A stretch of DNA of 64,000 bases from NCBI RefSeq assembly GCF_900109345.1, contig NZ_FNZN01000003.1, forward strand, positions 372,001 to 436,000, written 5' to 3'. Below, in pieces: positions 16,337 through 25,610 of the stretch (positions are counted from its first letter, which is position 1; every line of letters begins with the position of its first letter). The notes under the pieces were generated by a model. That model did not search any database. It saw only the letters and a program-made list of their open reading frames with translations, and had not been told where the DNA came from. This DNA is from Maribacter orientalis (GTDB lineage Bacteria > Bacteroidota > Bacteroidia > Flavobacteriales > Flavobacteriaceae). Position numbers and translations under genes: made by a program.

Positions 16337-16807
16337 ATGAAAAAAATAGTTCTAATTGTTGGTCTAGTATCAATGGTAGCTTTTACTTCTTGTAAGGATA
16401 ATGCATCGAGTAAAATAAAAACAGATAACGTAGCAGAAGCTGCAGTAAGAGATGAGGCTGCAAAAGCAGTGCCTGTAATGTCTTTTGAAAAGGCAGAACA
16501 CGATTTTGGTACAATTGAGCAAGGAACACCACAAGAAACAGTTTTCATGTTTACAAATACAGGTAATGCACCTCTTATTATTACAGATGCAAAAAGTAGC
16601 TGTGGTTGTACTGTACCTAACCCACCAAAAGATCCTATTGCTCCTGGTGAGACTGGTGAATTGAAAGTGAACTTCAATGGTTCAGGTCAAAATCAAGTAA
16701 CTAAAACAATTACGGTTACAGCGAATACTGAAAAAGGTTCTGAAATTTTGAGAATTAAAGCTTTTGTTAATCCAAAAGGTGCAGCTCCATTAGGACCTGT
16801 TAAATAA
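16337..16807 (+). CDS. DUF1573 lipoprotein
   Basis: Starting at ATG 16337, the protein has a lipoprotein signal (KKIVLIVGLVSMVAFTSC, lipid Cys in the TSC box). An upstream TTG at 16319 would only prepend six residues before the signal peptide, so it is not preferred. The rest is one DUF1573 Ig-like domain: EHDFGTIEQG, FTNTGNAPLII, SSCGCTVP, PGETGELKVNFN. Such domains occur on surface and periplasmic proteins of Bacteroidota; their role is unknown. It sits between nusB and yajC with short gaps, a conserved arrangement. Confidence 0.92.
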   Translation: MKKIVLIVGLVSMVAFTSCKDNASSKIKTDNVAEAAVRDEAAKAVPVMSFEKAEHDFGTIEQGTPQETVFMFTNTGNAPLIITDAKSSCGCTVPNPPKDPIAPGETGELKVNFNGSGQNQVTKTITVTANTEKGSEILRIKAFVNPKGAAPLGPVK

Positions 16808-16830
16808 ATATAAATACAGATATACCAAAA

Positions 16831-17115
16831 ATGGGTGATATAGGGCAGTTTCTTCCGATGATTTTGATTTTTGTGGTCGCGTACTTTTTCATGATTAGAC
16901 CTCAAATGAAAAGACAGAAGGATGAAAAGAAATTTTCGGCAGAGTTAAAACGTGGTGATCGTGTAATTACCAAAAGTGGTCTGCACGGAAAGGTAGTAGA
17001 TTTAAATGAAAAAGATTCTTCTTGTGTGTTGGAAACAATGGCAGGTAAATTAAAATTTGATAGATCTGCCATATCCATGGAAATGAGCGCTAAATTAAAC
17101 GCTCCAGAAAAATAA
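16831..17115 (+). CDS. yajC: Preprotein translocase subunit YajC
   Basis: The 94-residue protein has one N-terminal membrane helix (FLPMILIFVVAYFFMI) followed by RPQMKRQK, the family signature, and a small cytoplasmic beta domain (GDRVITKSGLHGKVVDLNE). YajC associates with SecDF at the Sec translocon. It is the last gene of the nusB operon and is followed by a strong terminator. Confidence 0.96.
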   Translation: MGDIGQFLPMILIFVVAYFFMIRPQMKRQKDEKKFSAELKRGDRVITKSGLHGKVVDLNEKDSSCVLETMAGKLKFDRSAISMEMSAKLNAPEK

Positions 17116-17134
17116 ATTTTTACATTTCATATAA

Positions 17135-17166
17135 AAACACCGATGGACACATCGGTGTTTTTTTTT
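17135..17166 (+). terminator. Rho-independent terminator of the nusB-yajC operon
   Basis: AAACACCGATG (17135-17145) pairs perfectly with CATCGGTGTTT (17150-17160) around a four-base loop, followed by a run of T. Confidence 0.92.
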
Positions 17167-17205
17167 GCTTAAAAGCAGTATATTTAGTAAAACTAAATTA
17201 TTGCC

Positions 17206-18555
17206 ATGCTACAAAATAGAAGAAGTTTTATTAGAAAAGGTACAGCCGGATTAGTAATGACAGGAGCTTCATTTGTTTTTCCAATGGAGCTATTATCTAT
17301 GATGCGGAAAAGAGTGGGAGCAAATGATACCATTAATGTTGGCTTATTAGGGTGCAATGGAATGGGTTTTTCTGATTTATCTTCTTTTCTTAAGATGAGT
17401 GAAATCAATGTTATTGCTTTATGCGATGTAGACGAAAATGTTTTGCAAGCTAGAACCGCAGATTTAGAAAAAGCTGGCATTAAGAAGCCAAAATGGTATG
17501 GCGATTATCGAAAATTACTTGAAAATAAAGATATTGATATTGTAATAATTGGTACACCGGATCATTGGCATTGTTTGCAATTGACCGATGCTTTGCTGGC
17601 CGGTAAAGATGTTTATTGTGAAAAACCCATTGCGAACTCTGTACAAGAGGCTAATATTATGTTAGATTTTGTGCAATCGAGAGATAGAATGGTTCAAATT
17701 GGGCAATGGCAACGTAGTCAGCCACATTTTGTAGATGCCATTAAATTTGTGCACTCGGGTGCATTAGGTGAAATTAGATTGGCAAAAGCTTGGGCATACC
17801 AAGGTTGGATGAAACCAGTGCCAATTGTAGCAGATTCTGCTGCACCCAAGGGTGTAGATTATAAAATGTGGTTAGGCCCTGCGCCAGAAAGAGCTTTTAA
17901 TGCTAATAGATTTCATTTTAATTTTAGATGGTTTTGGGATTATGCTGGTGGATTGATGACCGATTGGGGTGTTCATTTAATGGATTATGCCCTTTATGGG
18001 ATGAAAGCAGAAACCCCGAAATCTGTGATGGCCTTAGGTGGTAAATTCGCATACCCCAATGATGCGTCGGAAACTCCGGATACCTTACAGACTGTTTATG
18101 AGTATGATGGCTTCTCTATTCTTTGGGAACATGCAACTGGTATTGATGGTGGTAATTACGGTAGAAATCATGGTATTGCCTTTATAGGAAACAATGGAAC
18201 CCTAGTCTTAGATAGAGGCGGATGGGAAGTTATACCAGAAAAGGAATTTCAAGGATGGGGACAAGAAGGTATTCCAAAAATGCAGGCTGTTTCATATGAT
18301 AACGGTGGATTAAGTGGATTAGACCTACACACCAATAATTTTATTGAGGCAGTTAAGAGTAGAGATAGTTCTTCATTGAACGCACCTATTAAAGTGGGAT
18401 ATGATGCTGCTTTAGTATCACATATGGGTAACGTAGCCTTTAAAACGGGTGATAGAATCTATTGGGATGAAATTTCAGGCAAATTCAAAAATGAGAAGGC
18501 AAATCAATTTCTAAAAGCCAATTACAACAACGGTTGGAATATACCTACCCTGTAA
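17206..18555 (+). CDS. Tat-exported Gfo/Idh/MocA-family oxidoreductase
   Basis: The 449-residue protein opens with a twin-arginine signal (NRRSFIRKGTAGLVMTGASF). The Rossmann domain follows, with GLLGCNGMGFSDL (about 46-58), ALCDVDENV and the typical EKPIANSVQEA (about 139-149). The C-terminal alpha/beta domain holds FRWFWDYAGGLMTDWGVHLMDYAL, with the family's active-site His. NAD(P) would be bound before Tat export. Such exported enzymes often act on sugars or glycan parts. The substrate is unknown, and no other carbohydrate genes flank it. Confidence 0.9.
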   Translation: MLQNRRSFIRKGTAGLVMTGASFVFPMELLSMMRKRVGANDTINVGLLGCNGMGFSDLSSFLKMSEINVIALCDVDENVLQARTADLEKAGIKKPKWYGDYRKLLENKDIDIVIIGTPDHWHCLQLTDALLAGKDVYCEKPIANSVQEANIMLDFVQSRDRMVQIGQWQRSQPHFVDAIKFVHSGALGEIRLAKAWAYQGWMKPVPIVADSAAPKGVDYKMWLGPAPERAFNANRFHFNFRWFWDYAGGLMTDWGVHLMDYALYGMKAETPKSVMALGGKFAYPNDASETPDTLQTVYEYDGFSILWEHATGIDGGNYGRNHGIAFIGNNGTLVLDRGGWEVIPEKEFQGWGQEGIPKMQAVSYDNGGLSGLDLHTNNFIEAVKSRDSSSLNAPIKVGYDAALVSHMGNVAFKTGDRIYWDEISGKFKNEKANQFLKANYNNGWNIPTL

Positions 18556-18567
18556 ACTTAAATATAT

Positions 18568-19156
18568 TTATTTTCGGTAAAGGTCGTTAAGACCTTTACT
18601 TTCTAAAATTAAAGGGAGAATTTTATTGAGGCGAGACTGTTTTGTTTTCTCTTGTTTAGCGGTATCTATATACTCGGTATATTCTTTTTGTTTTGAGTAG
18701 GTGAGATTGTAAAAGACATCTTTGAGTACTTTGTTCTTATTGAATTCAGACAGCAAATGAGTTGGTAGAATAATCTTCCCTTTAGACTTTTTTGCAATTT
18801 TTAGCTCTAGTCCTTTTTTTTGATTTTCAATAGCTTCGTTTATGTATACTATTATTCCTTTTTTATCAATTTCTTCCTGAGATAAAAATTTCCATTGCCT
18901 CATCGCTTTAGTTTTTCCTTCTTGAGCATTTTTTAGAATCTTTTAAAAATACACCGTTAAAGAACCAAACACCAAAATCTGCCTTGAACTTACAAATGGC
19001 AATAATATTCTAATCTTCAAAGGTGTATGTTGGAAAGCTCCATTTATAGGTTTCTTTTAACCCACAATCTAAAGCAAGTTTTCTTAGCTCTGCGACACTA
19101 CTTTTAAAATGATGTGTTTCGTTGTAGAATTCCTCTAACTTTTCTAACTTTTCCAT
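18568..19156 (-). pseudogene. Broken YdeI/OmpD-associated family gene
   Basis: From ATG 19156 the minus strand reads MEKLEKLEEFYNETHHF and continues to KWSFPTYTFED, then a TAG at 19012-19010. The frame continues as NIIAICKFKADFGVWFFNGVFLKDSKK, after which the family sequence resumes one base out of frame as KNAQEGKTKAMRQWKF and runs to the stop at 18568. The 111-residue open stretch 18568-18903 (starting MRQWKF) is only the C-terminal half. One nonsense codon plus one frameshift inactivate an otherwise intact gene of about 195 codons. The function of the intact family is unclear. Confidence 0.88.
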
Positions 19157-19160
19157 AGTA

Positions 19161-20384
19161 TTATTGCTCTGCGGTTAATTCACAAATTCTAACAATAACT
19201 TCCACGGCTTTTTGCATACTCTCAACAGGCACATATTCATATTTACCATGAAAGTTATGGCCACCGGCAAATATATTAGGGCATGGTAGACCCATATAGC
19301 TTAATTGCGAACCATCTGTTCCTCCTCTAATGGGTTTTATGATAGGGGTAATGCCAATATCTTCCATCGCCTTTTTTGCTATTTCTACAATGTGGTATAC
19401 GGGTTCTATTTTCTCTTTCATGTTAAAATACTGGTCCTTTATTTCTAAAGAAATGCAATCATCATATTTCAGATTGTATTTTTTGACTAATACTTTTAAT
19501 AATTCTTTTCGCTCATTAAATCGTTGTAGGTCGTGATCTCTAATGATTAATTCTATAGAAGTATTTTCAATATCACCATTTATAGTATGTACATGAAAAA
19601 AGCCATCCCTTCCATCAGTTTCCTCTGGTATTTCATGTCGTGGTAACTCAGCTATTATATGATTTGCAATAAGAATGGCATTCACCATTTTGTTTTTGGC
19701 ATAACCCGGGTGTACACTTTTTCCATTAATAGTGATTTTTGCACTGGCTGCATTGAAATTTTCATATTCCAATTCTCCGATTTGGCTTCCATCCATAGTG
19801 TAGGCCCATTGGGCACCGAATTTTTCTATGTCGAATTTATGAGCCCCTCTGCCAATTTCTTCATCTGGCGTAAACCCTATTCTAACTGGGCCGTGTTTTA
19901 TTTCTGGGTGTTTCACCAAATACTCCATAGCGGTAACTATTTCAGTTATACCTGCTTTGTCATCAGCACCTAGTAAGGTATTTCCATCCGTAGTAATCAA
20001 TGTTTGCCCTATATATTGTAATAGATCGTGAAAGTATGAGGAAGATAAAATAATATTCTTTTCTTCGTTCAAGACGATATCATTGCCATCATAATTCTCA
20101 ATAATTTTCGGTTTTACATTTGTTCCTGAGAAATCGGGAGAAGTATCAAAATGAGAAATAAATCCTATTGTGGGTACTTCGTATTTTACGTTTGAAGGCA
20201 AAGTTGCCATGATGTATGCATTCTGATCAATAGATACATCTTCTAAACCAATTGAACGGAGTTCTTCTACCAATTTATTTGCCAAATTCCATTGTTTTTT
20301 AGTACTCGGTGTGGTCTCTGATGATGAATCGCTTTGTGTGTCAATAGTAACATAACTTATAAAACGGTCAATGATATCCTGCAT
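19161..20384 (-). CDS. pepT: Peptidase T (M20B tripeptidase)
   Basis: The 407-residue cytosolic zinc enzyme removes the N-terminal residue of tripeptides. Metal-site motifs are visible: [11 protein letters not shown] (about 74-84), [10 protein letters not shown] (bridging Asp, about 140) and [11 protein letters not shown] (catalytic and ligand Glu, about 173-178). [33 protein letters not shown] near the C-terminus holds the last ligand. Length and motif order are those of PepT. The broken YdeI-family gene lies 4 bases downstream. Confidence 0.96.
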   Translation of the reverse strand: MQDIIDRFISYVTIDTQSDSSSETTPSTKKQWNLANKLVEELRSIGLEDVSIDQNAYIMATLPSNVKYEVPTIGFISHFDTSPDFSGTNVKPKIIENYDGNDIVLNEEKNIILSSSYFHDLLQYIGQTLITTDGNTLLGADDKAGITEIVTAMEYLVKHPEIKHGPVRIGFTPDEEIGRGAHKFDIEKFGAQWAYTMDGSQIGELEYENFNAASAKITINGKSVHPGYAKNKMVNAILIANHIIAELPRHEIPEETDGRDGFFHVHTINGDIENTSIELIIRDHDLQRFNERKELLKVLVKKYNLKYDDCISLEIKDQYFNMKEKIEPVYHIVEIAKKAMEDIGITPIIKPIRGGTDGSQLSYMGLPCPNIFAGGHNFHGKYEYVPVESMQKAVEVIVRICELTAEQ

Positions 20385-20454
20385 GGTAAAAATGATTTTA
20401 TCAAAAATAGGGTTATATATCGTAATTTAGTAAATGTAAGATTTGATAAATTAG

Positions 20455-20907
20455 ATGATGAAGATATTTAGATTGTTGGTAGTGTTTTGTTCCTTTTTAC
20501 TTCTTAACAAAACTTACGCACAAGCAGATTGTATACTTGGTGTAGGTTTAACTAGTGATTCGATAATTTCTGATGTGTTTCAGTTAAATAAGATGCAACA
20601 TGAAAAATTGGTAAGTTTCAGCGCAGAATTGAAGTATCGTAACGATTTATTGAATAATGAATTACAGAATGTAAAGAGTCGACATCCGCAAAGTAATGTT
20701 AAAGAGTTGAGTCAATTAGCGGATAAATATAAAAGTGTGATGGATAGTATGACTCAAGTTCAAACCATGATTGACAAAAGAATGTTGACCTTGTTTAATT
20801 CGAAGCAATATGAATTATATCGTAATCTGTGTAAAGAAGCTTCCCGCTCTCCATTCATTGTAATCCCTACTGTTTACTCTGATAGCATCAACAACGAAAA
20901 CAGATAA
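20455..20907 (+). CDS. Secreted helical protein of unknown function
   Basis: The 150-residue protein has a signal peptide (FRLLVVFCSFLLLNKTYAQA) and a mostly helical mature part (about 45-125) rich in Glu, Lys and Leu with repeated Gln/Asn. This recalls periplasmic LTXXQ/Spy-like helical proteins (FNSKQYELYRNLCKEA), but the match is weak. Two cysteines (ADCILG and NLCKEA) could pair. It diverges from pepT and precedes pyrD by 58 bases, with its own context. No function can be assigned. Confidence 0.7.
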   Translation: MMKIFRLLVVFCSFLLLNKTYAQADCILGVGLTSDSIISDVFQLNKMQHEKLVSFSAELKYRNDLLNNELQNVKSRHPQSNVKELSQLADKYKSVMDSMTQVQTMIDKRMLTLFNSKQYELYRNLCKEASRSPFIVIPTVYSDSINNENR

Positions 20908-20965
20908 TATATTTCACGCTTTTTTCAAATACACTTTTGTATTTTTGGGTATCTAAAATATATAA

Positions 20966-22009
20966 ATGTACAGGCTTCTTATTAGACCTATTTTGTTTCT
21001 TTTCGACCCAGAAAGAGTTCATCATATAAGTTTTTCAACTATTAAATTTTTATCAAAGATTGGATTGTCTGGTCTTTTTAAATCGATATTCCTGATAGAA
21101 GATAAAAGTTTAGAGCGTGAGCTATTTGGTCTAAAATTTAAAAACCCAGTCGGGTTAGCAGCCGGGTTCGATAAAAATGCGGTGCTCTATAACGAATTGT
21201 CAGATTTCGGATTTGGTTTTGTAGAGATAGGGACTCTGACACCTAAACCTCAAGAAGGTAATCCGAAGAAAAGATTATTTCGCCTAAAAGCTGACCATGC
21301 TATTATTAACCGCATGGGCTTTAATAATAATGGAGTTTTTGAGGCAGTCGAAAAACTAAAAAAAGAACATAGGGTATTAATTGGTGGTAATATTGGTAAG
21401 AATAAGGTCACTCCAAATAACGAGGCCATTAAAGATTACTTAATCTGTTTTGATGCTTTGTTTGACCATGTAGATTATTTTGTGGTTAATGTTAGTTCAC
21501 CGAATACCCCTGGTTTACGAGAGTTGCAAGATAAAGAGCCCTTAATGGCATTATTGAACGAATTGCAATTGGAAAATTCGAAATTAAGTAAACGAAAAAA
21601 TACAATTCGCAAACCTATTCTATTAAAGATAGCGCCAGACCTTACCGATAGCCAACTGTATGACATTATTGAAATTGTGAATACGACCAAGATAGATGGA
21701 GTTATAGCAACAAACACAACTATCTCAAGAGAAAATTTAAAATCTCATGTGCTTTTAACTGAAGAAGTTGGCGGGCTAAGTGGTGCGCCTTTAAAAGATA
21801 GAAGTACCGAGGTAATTCGGTTTTTAGCAGAAAAAAGTAATAAGTCGTTTCCTATTATTGGGGTAGGTGGTATTCATTCTGCAGAAGATGCTTTGGAGAA
21901 ATTAGAGGCAGGTGCAGACTTAATTCAATTATGGACAGGATTTGTATATGAAGGACCAGGATTGGTGAAGAAAATTAATAAAGCACTATTAGAAAAAGCA
22001 AATACTTAA
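20966..22009 (+). CDS. pyrD: Dihydroorotate dehydrogenase, quinone-linked (class 2)
   Basis: The enzyme oxidises dihydroorotate to orotate in pyrimidine synthesis and passes electrons to menaquinone at the membrane. The N-terminal hydrophobic helices (about 1-40) are the class 2 quinone tunnel. FMN and substrate motifs are [23 protein letters not shown] and [15 protein letters not shown] with the catalytic Ser. [13 protein letters not shown] and [11 protein letters not shown] follow. Length of 347 is usual. A TATTTTTG -7-like element at 20940-20947 lies 18 bases before the ATG. Confidence 0.97.
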   Translation: MYRLLIRPILFLFDPERVHHISFSTIKFLSKIGLSGLFKSIFLIEDKSLERELFGLKFKNPVGLAAGFDKNAVLYNELSDFGFGFVEIGTLTPKPQEGNPKKRLFRLKADHAIINRMGFNNNGVFEAVEKLKKEHRVLIGGNIGKNKVTPNNEAIKDYLICFDALFDHVDYFVVNVSSPNTPGLRELQDKEPLMALLNELQLENSKLSKRKNTIRKPILLKIAPDLTDSQLYDIIEIVNTTKIDGVIATNTTISRENLKSHVLLTEEVGGLSGAPLKDRSTEVIRFLAEKSNKSFPIIGVGGIHSAEDALEKLEAGADLIQLWTGFVYEGPGLVKKINKALLEKANT

Positions 22010-22063
22010 AAGTGGATTCATGTTATCAAGTGATTGTTAATCTATAAACTTGAATTTGCAAGT

Positions 22064-22106
22064 AAAAAAAAGCCTTCGTACATCTTAAATGTGCAATGGC
22101 TTTTTT
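22064..22106. terminator. Bidirectional terminator between pyrD and the Dabb protein gene
   Basis: AAAAAAGCC (22065-22073) pairs with GGCTTTTTT (22098-22106), and an inner stem GTACAT/ATGTGC lies between them. A on the left and T on the right give a U-run in both directions, fitting the convergent flanking genes. Confidence 0.8.
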
Positions 22107-22127
22107 ATTATCAAACTCTTTTTGTAC

Positions 22128-22538
22128 TTATTGATTGGTCCAGTAATCAATTACTAAAACATCGTCTAAATGTGGGGTTAATACTGCACCAAACGCTTTG
22201 TGGTCTGGGTGAGGTAGATAAATAGCACGGTCTTCTTCGCTTTCAAAAGTTAGAAAAAACGCATGAGTGAAACCTTTGTCTAATCCTTCAGGGCTATTGT
22301 TCAATCCCCATTCATATCCTTTTATTTGTTCAATTTTAGAAGGTAAAGCGCTAAAAGCATCTTCGACTTCTTTTATTTGTGATTTGGTGGTTCCTTCTTT
22401 GAACTTAAAAAGAACGACGTGCCTTAAAAGGCTATCTGTCTTTATCATTGTTGGTGAATTATTAGTTTCATTTGTTACGGCAAAAGCATTTGCCATAAAT
22501 GAAATACTGATTAAAAAAACGAGTGCTTTAATTTTCAT
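22128..22538 (-). CDS. Exported Dabb (stress-responsive alpha/beta barrel) protein
   Basis: The ATG at 22538 gives a normal signal peptide (KIKALVFLISISFMANAFA). An ATG 21 bases upstream would add MFKNNII before it, so the later start is preferred. The mature part is one Dabb domain (about 45-135) with LLRHVVLFKFKEGT, the IKGYEWGLNNSPEGLDKGFTHAF core and DHKAFGAVLTPHLDDVLVIDYW. Dabb domains dimerise into a barrel; several act as small isomerases or monooxygenases, but no catalytic role can be read here. Periplasmic location is inferred from the signal. Confidence 0.88.
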   Translation of the reverse strand: MKIKALVFLISISFMANAFAVTNETNNSPTMIKTDSLLRHVVLFKFKEGTTKSQIKEVEDAFSALPSKIEQIKGYEWGLNNSPEGLDKGFTHAFFLTFESEEDRAIYLPHPDHKAFGAVLTPHLDDVLVIDYWTNQ

Positions 22539-22625
22539 GATTATATTATTTTTAAACAAGATGTTAAATATAGGTGTAAATTATGATAATTTGTACTTTA
22601 CGTCCTTAACCAACTTATTTCACAT

Positions 22626-23246
22626 TTGAACTACGAAATCTTGTTAGCATTCTCAATAGCTACGTTTGCTTTGGCACTGTCACCAGGCCCTGATAATATT
22701 TTTGTTCTCATACAAAGTATTACTAATGGTCGCAAATTTGGTCTTGCTGTCGTAGCTGGTCTAATGACAGGGTGTTTGGTGCATACTACATTATTGGCGT
22801 TTGGGGTTTCGGCGGTTATAAAAAATAATCCGACCATCTTTACTATAATTAAAATTTTTGGTGCGATTTACCTGGTGTATTTGGCAATTTCAGTTTATAG
22901 GGGAGGAGATTCTATTTCAATTAAAACTGAAAATAAACCGGTTAAAAGTTTAGGTAGTTTATTCCGACAAGGGTTTATTATGAATGTTTTAAACCCTAAG
23001 GTGACCATTTTTTTTCTAGCTTTTTTTCCAGGATTTTTATTCTCAAATGGTATTAGTACTATTATTCAATTCTATGTTTTGGGACTATTGTTTATTGTGA
23101 TTTCATCTATTGTATTTAGCGGAATTGCCTTTTTATCGGGTAGTATTTCAACTTTTTTAATTGGGAATAAAAAAACAGGATTTGTTCTTAAATGGGTTCA
23201 AATTATCGTCTTTTTAGGGATAGCTATATTTTTGTTTTTCGGATAG
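22626..23246 (+). CDS. LysE/RhtB-family amino-acid exporter
   Basis: The 206-residue membrane protein has about six hydrophobic segments and the family opening ALALSPGPDNIFVLIQS (about 14-30), followed by GRKFGLAVVAGLMTGCLVH. The middle cytoplasmic loop and FIMNVLNPKVTIFFLAFFPGF are also typical. Members export amino acids or related compounds; the substrate is not predictable. The start is TTG at 22626, with no in-frame ATG before the first helix. The HMG-CoA lyase gene follows 53 bases later. Confidence 0.92.
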   Translation: MNYEILLAFSIATFALALSPGPDNIFVLIQSITNGRKFGLAVVAGLMTGCLVHTTLLAFGVSAVIKNNPTIFTIIKIFGAIYLVYLAISVYRGGDSISIKTENKPVKSLGSLFRQGFIMNVLNPKVTIFFLAFFPGFLFSNGISTIIQFYVLGLLFIVISSIVFSGIAFLSGSISTFLIGNKKTGFVLKWVQIIVFLGIAIFLFFG

Positions 23247-23299
23247 CTTATTTCTTGTTTAATTAAGTCTTACTTAATTTGAGTTCGTATTTTTACGTA

Positions 23300-24169
23300 A
23301 TGTCCGATTCAAAAATTAAAATAGTAGAATGCCCTAGAGATGCTATGCAAGGCATAAAGGATTTTATACCTACAAATGAAAAAGTAAGGTATTTGCAGTC
23401 ATTATTGGGTTGTGGCTTTGATACCTTAGATTTTGGAAGTTTTGTATCTCCCAAAGCGATACCCCAAATGGTCGATACCGCAGAGGTTCTGTCTAACCTA
23501 GACCTATCGAAGACAAAGACGAAATTACTTGCTATAGTTGCGAATGTTAGAGGTGCTGAGGATGCAGTATTACATCCAGAAATAGAGTATTTAGGATTTC
23601 CTTTTTCCATATCAGAAAATTTTCAAATGCGAAATACCCATAAAACCATATCGCAATCTATAGAAACGTTACAAGAGATTTTTAATTTGGCAGATGCCGC
23701 AAATAAAGAGGTGGTAACTTATATTTCGATGGGGTTCGGTAACCCATATGGGGATCCTTGGAATGTTGAAATCGTTGGAGAGTGGACAGAAAGGTTGGCG
23801 AAAATGGGTGCTAAAATATTATCCTTATCAGATACTGTGGGTACTTCTGATCCAGATACTATTTCTTATCTATTTTCAAATTTAATCCCTAAATACCCAA
23901 CTATAGAATTTGGTGCTCATTTACATACTACACCAACCAAATGGCATGAGAAAATAGAAGCGGCTCATGTTGCGGGCTGTAGACGATTTGATGGTGCTAT
24001 TCAAGGTTTTGGCGGCTGTCCTATGGCTAAAGATGAGCTAACGGGCAATATGCCGACAGAGAAAATGTTATCCTATTTTACATCAGAAAAAATAGAGACT
24101 GGTGTTAATTGGATGGCTTTTGAAGCTTCTTATAACAAGGCTTTAGAATTATTTACAGCCTATCATTAG
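23300..24169 (+). CDS. mvaB: Hydroxymethylglutaryl-CoA lyase
   Basis: This TIM-barrel enzyme splits HMG-CoA into acetyl-CoA and acetoacetate, the last step of leucine breakdown. The ATG at 23300 gives MSDSKIKIVECPRDAMQGI, the normal family start; an upstream TTG at 23279 would add seven atypical residues. Signature elements are the N-terminal ECPRD (metal/substrate Arg and Asp), SLSDTVGTSDPDT, FGAHLHTTP (metal His pair) and the catalytic loop GFGGCPMAKDELTGN. Length of 289 is normal. Confidence 0.94.
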   Translation: MSDSKIKIVECPRDAMQGIKDFIPTNEKVRYLQSLLGCGFDTLDFGSFVSPKAIPQMVDTAEVLSNLDLSKTKTKLLAIVANVRGAEDAVLHPEIEYLGFPFSISENFQMRNTHKTISQSIETLQEIFNLADAANKEVVTYISMGFGNPYGDPWNVEIVGEWTERLAKMGAKILSLSDTVGTSDPDTISYLFSNLIPKYPTIEFGAHLHTTPTKWHEKIEAAHVAGCRRFDGAIQGFGGCPMAKDELTGNMPTEKMLSYFTSEKIETGVNWMAFEASYNKALELFTAYH

Positions 24170-24214
24170 TACGCAAGATACCGTACCCATTCCAAACTTT
24201 AATTTAAGGTTAAG

Positions 24215-24300
24215 TTTATTTAGATTTATTACAAATAAGCTTGTTTCGCATTGAAACTTGTTATACGTTTGCATTGTAATTTAAATCAAGTCTAAATAAA
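24215..24300. promoter_or_regulatory. Candidate operator region with a 10-bp inverted repeat flanking the promoter
   Basis: TTTATTTAGA (24215-24224) and its exact reverse complement TCTAAATAAA (24291-24300) bracket the promoter. The right copy extends on the minus strand as TTTAGACTTGATT and the left as TTTAGATTTATTA, so both look like related half-sites. A second short pair TTATTT/AAATAA lies within the left copy (24216-24238). The position suits a repressor, for example an iron-responsive one, but the regulator is only inferred from the operon content. Confidence 0.45.
24241..24271 (+). promoter_or_regulatory. Flavobacterial promoter of the DUF4856-imelysin-carboxylase-TonB locus
   Basis: TTG (24241-24243), 20 bases, then TACGTTTG (24264-24271), matching TTG-N17-23-TANNTTTG. 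The lipoprotein ATG is 43 bases downstream at 24314. Confidence 0.72.
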
Positions 24301-24313
24301 AATGGATAATAGA

Positions 24314-25603
24314 ATGAAAAAATATTTTGGTGCTTTAATAGCGGTTACGGGTTTATTGTTTGCTTCTTGTAGTTCTGATGATGACGGTTTAGCGCTTTCT
24401 ACTTGTGTAGATGGTGTAATGAATGGTGATGAGACCGGTGTTGATTGTGGTGGTAGCTGTGAGTCTTGTGAAAGTGGAGTTGTTGCACCAGATACATATG
24501 TGTTTACCAGAGATGATGCTAGTACGGTTAGTTTTAGCGGTCAAACAATAAGATTAAAAATGGGGCAAGAGCTTTTGGCTAACTTTACTACACCAACAAA
24601 TACTATTGATGATTTAATTGGAATGTTCGCTCATGTTGAGGGTGGTATTGATTTTGAAGAAGATGCTTTAAATGTTTCAGATAAGAATCTACGAAGCAAA
24701 GTAGCTGCATCTGCCGATTATTTTTCGACAAACGCAACAAATCAAGCACTAATTCGTGCTGATTTAGAGGGATTTATAAATGCTCAGGTTGAAGAGGTTT
24801 ATCCAAATTGGGAAGTTGCTGCCGAGGCAGGTGTCGCTGGACAATTAGCCGATGGTGATAGAACTCGTTATGTAAGCGCAAACGGTCTTGAGTACAACCA
24901 ACTATTTGCTAAATCTTTGATCGGTGGTTTAATGACGGATCAAATGTTGAACAACTATCTAAGTACGGCAGTGTTGGATGAGGCAGATAATATTGCTAAT
25001 AACGATGGTGATGTAGTAGAAGAAGGATCAAGTTACACTACAATGGAACACAAATGGGATGAAGCTTATGGTTATGCCTATGGTTTAAATGCAGATCAAG
25101 CAAACCCAAATGCAGATTTAGGAGCAGACAGTTTCTTGAACGAGTATATTGAACGTGCAAATTCAGATACTGATTTTGAAGGTTTGGCTGATGACGTTTT
25201 TAATGCCTTTAAATTAGGTCGTGCTGCAATTGTTGCTAAAAATTACGAAGTAAGGGATCAGCAGGCAGAAATAATAAAAGAAAATATCTCTAAGTTAATT
25301 GCAATAAGAGCTATTTTCTACTTGCAAAATGGAAAGTTAGGTTTAGCAGGTGAGACTCCTAATTACGGTAGTGCTTTTCACGCCCTTTCAGAGGCTTATG
25401 GCTTTATCTATAGTTTGCAATTTACAAGAAAGCCAAATTCTACAGATCCTTATTTCACAAAAGATGAGGTTGATGCTTTCTTAATAGATTTATTAGATGA
25501 TGGTGATAATGGTCTTTGGAATGTAGAGGAAATTACATTAGATTCTATTTCAGAAGAAATTGCATCTCGATTTGATTTTACGGTGGCGCAAGCAGCTGAA
25601 TAA
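24314..25603 (+). CDS. DUF4856 lipoprotein with a Cys-rich DETGVDCGG motif
   Basis: From ATG 24314 the protein has a lipoprotein signal (KKYFGALIAVTGLLFASC, lipid Cys C19) with an acidic SSDDD tail that would favour surface display in Bacteroidota. Next comes a compact Cys motif (C31, C45, C49, C52; CVDGVMNGDETGVDCGG), a small module common in flavobacterial secreted proteins. The DUF4856 domain (about 65-425) is helical and acidic, with internal similarity in spacing to imelysin-type proteins. Function is unknown. It is first in the locus, and a terminator separates it from the imelysin-like gene, which probably makes it the most abundant product. Confidence 0.88.
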   Translation: MKKYFGALIAVTGLLFASCSSDDDGLALSTCVDGVMNGDETGVDCGGSCESCESGVVAPDTYVFTRDDASTVSFSGQTIRLKMGQELLANFTTPTNTIDDLIGMFAHVEGGIDFEEDALNVSDKNLRSKVAASADYFSTNATNQALIRADLEGFINAQVEEVYPNWEVAAEAGVAGQLADGDRTRYVSANGLEYNQLFAKSLIGGLMTDQMLNNYLSTAVLDEADNIANNDGDVVEEGSSYTTMEHKWDEAYGYAYGLNADQANPNADLGADSFLNEYIERANSDTDFEGLADDVFNAFKLGRAAIVAKNYEVRDQQAEIIKENISKLIAIRAIFYLQNGKLGLAGETPNYGSAFHALSEAYGFIYSLQFTRKPNSTDPYFTKDEVDAFLIDLLDDGDNGLWNVEEITLDSISEEIASRFDFTVAQAAE

Positions 25604-25610
25604 TAGCGTA

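Noticed and set aside
15837-16373. A 178-codon open frame on the minus strand opposite nusB
   Set aside because: It lies fully antisense to a clear nusB gene and has no recognisable domain; it is a shadow of the nusB codon pattern.
18568-18903. A separate 111-residue protein gene starting at MRQWKF
   Set aside because: The missing N-terminal half is present just upstream with a stop and a frameshift, so this is a remnant of one broken gene.
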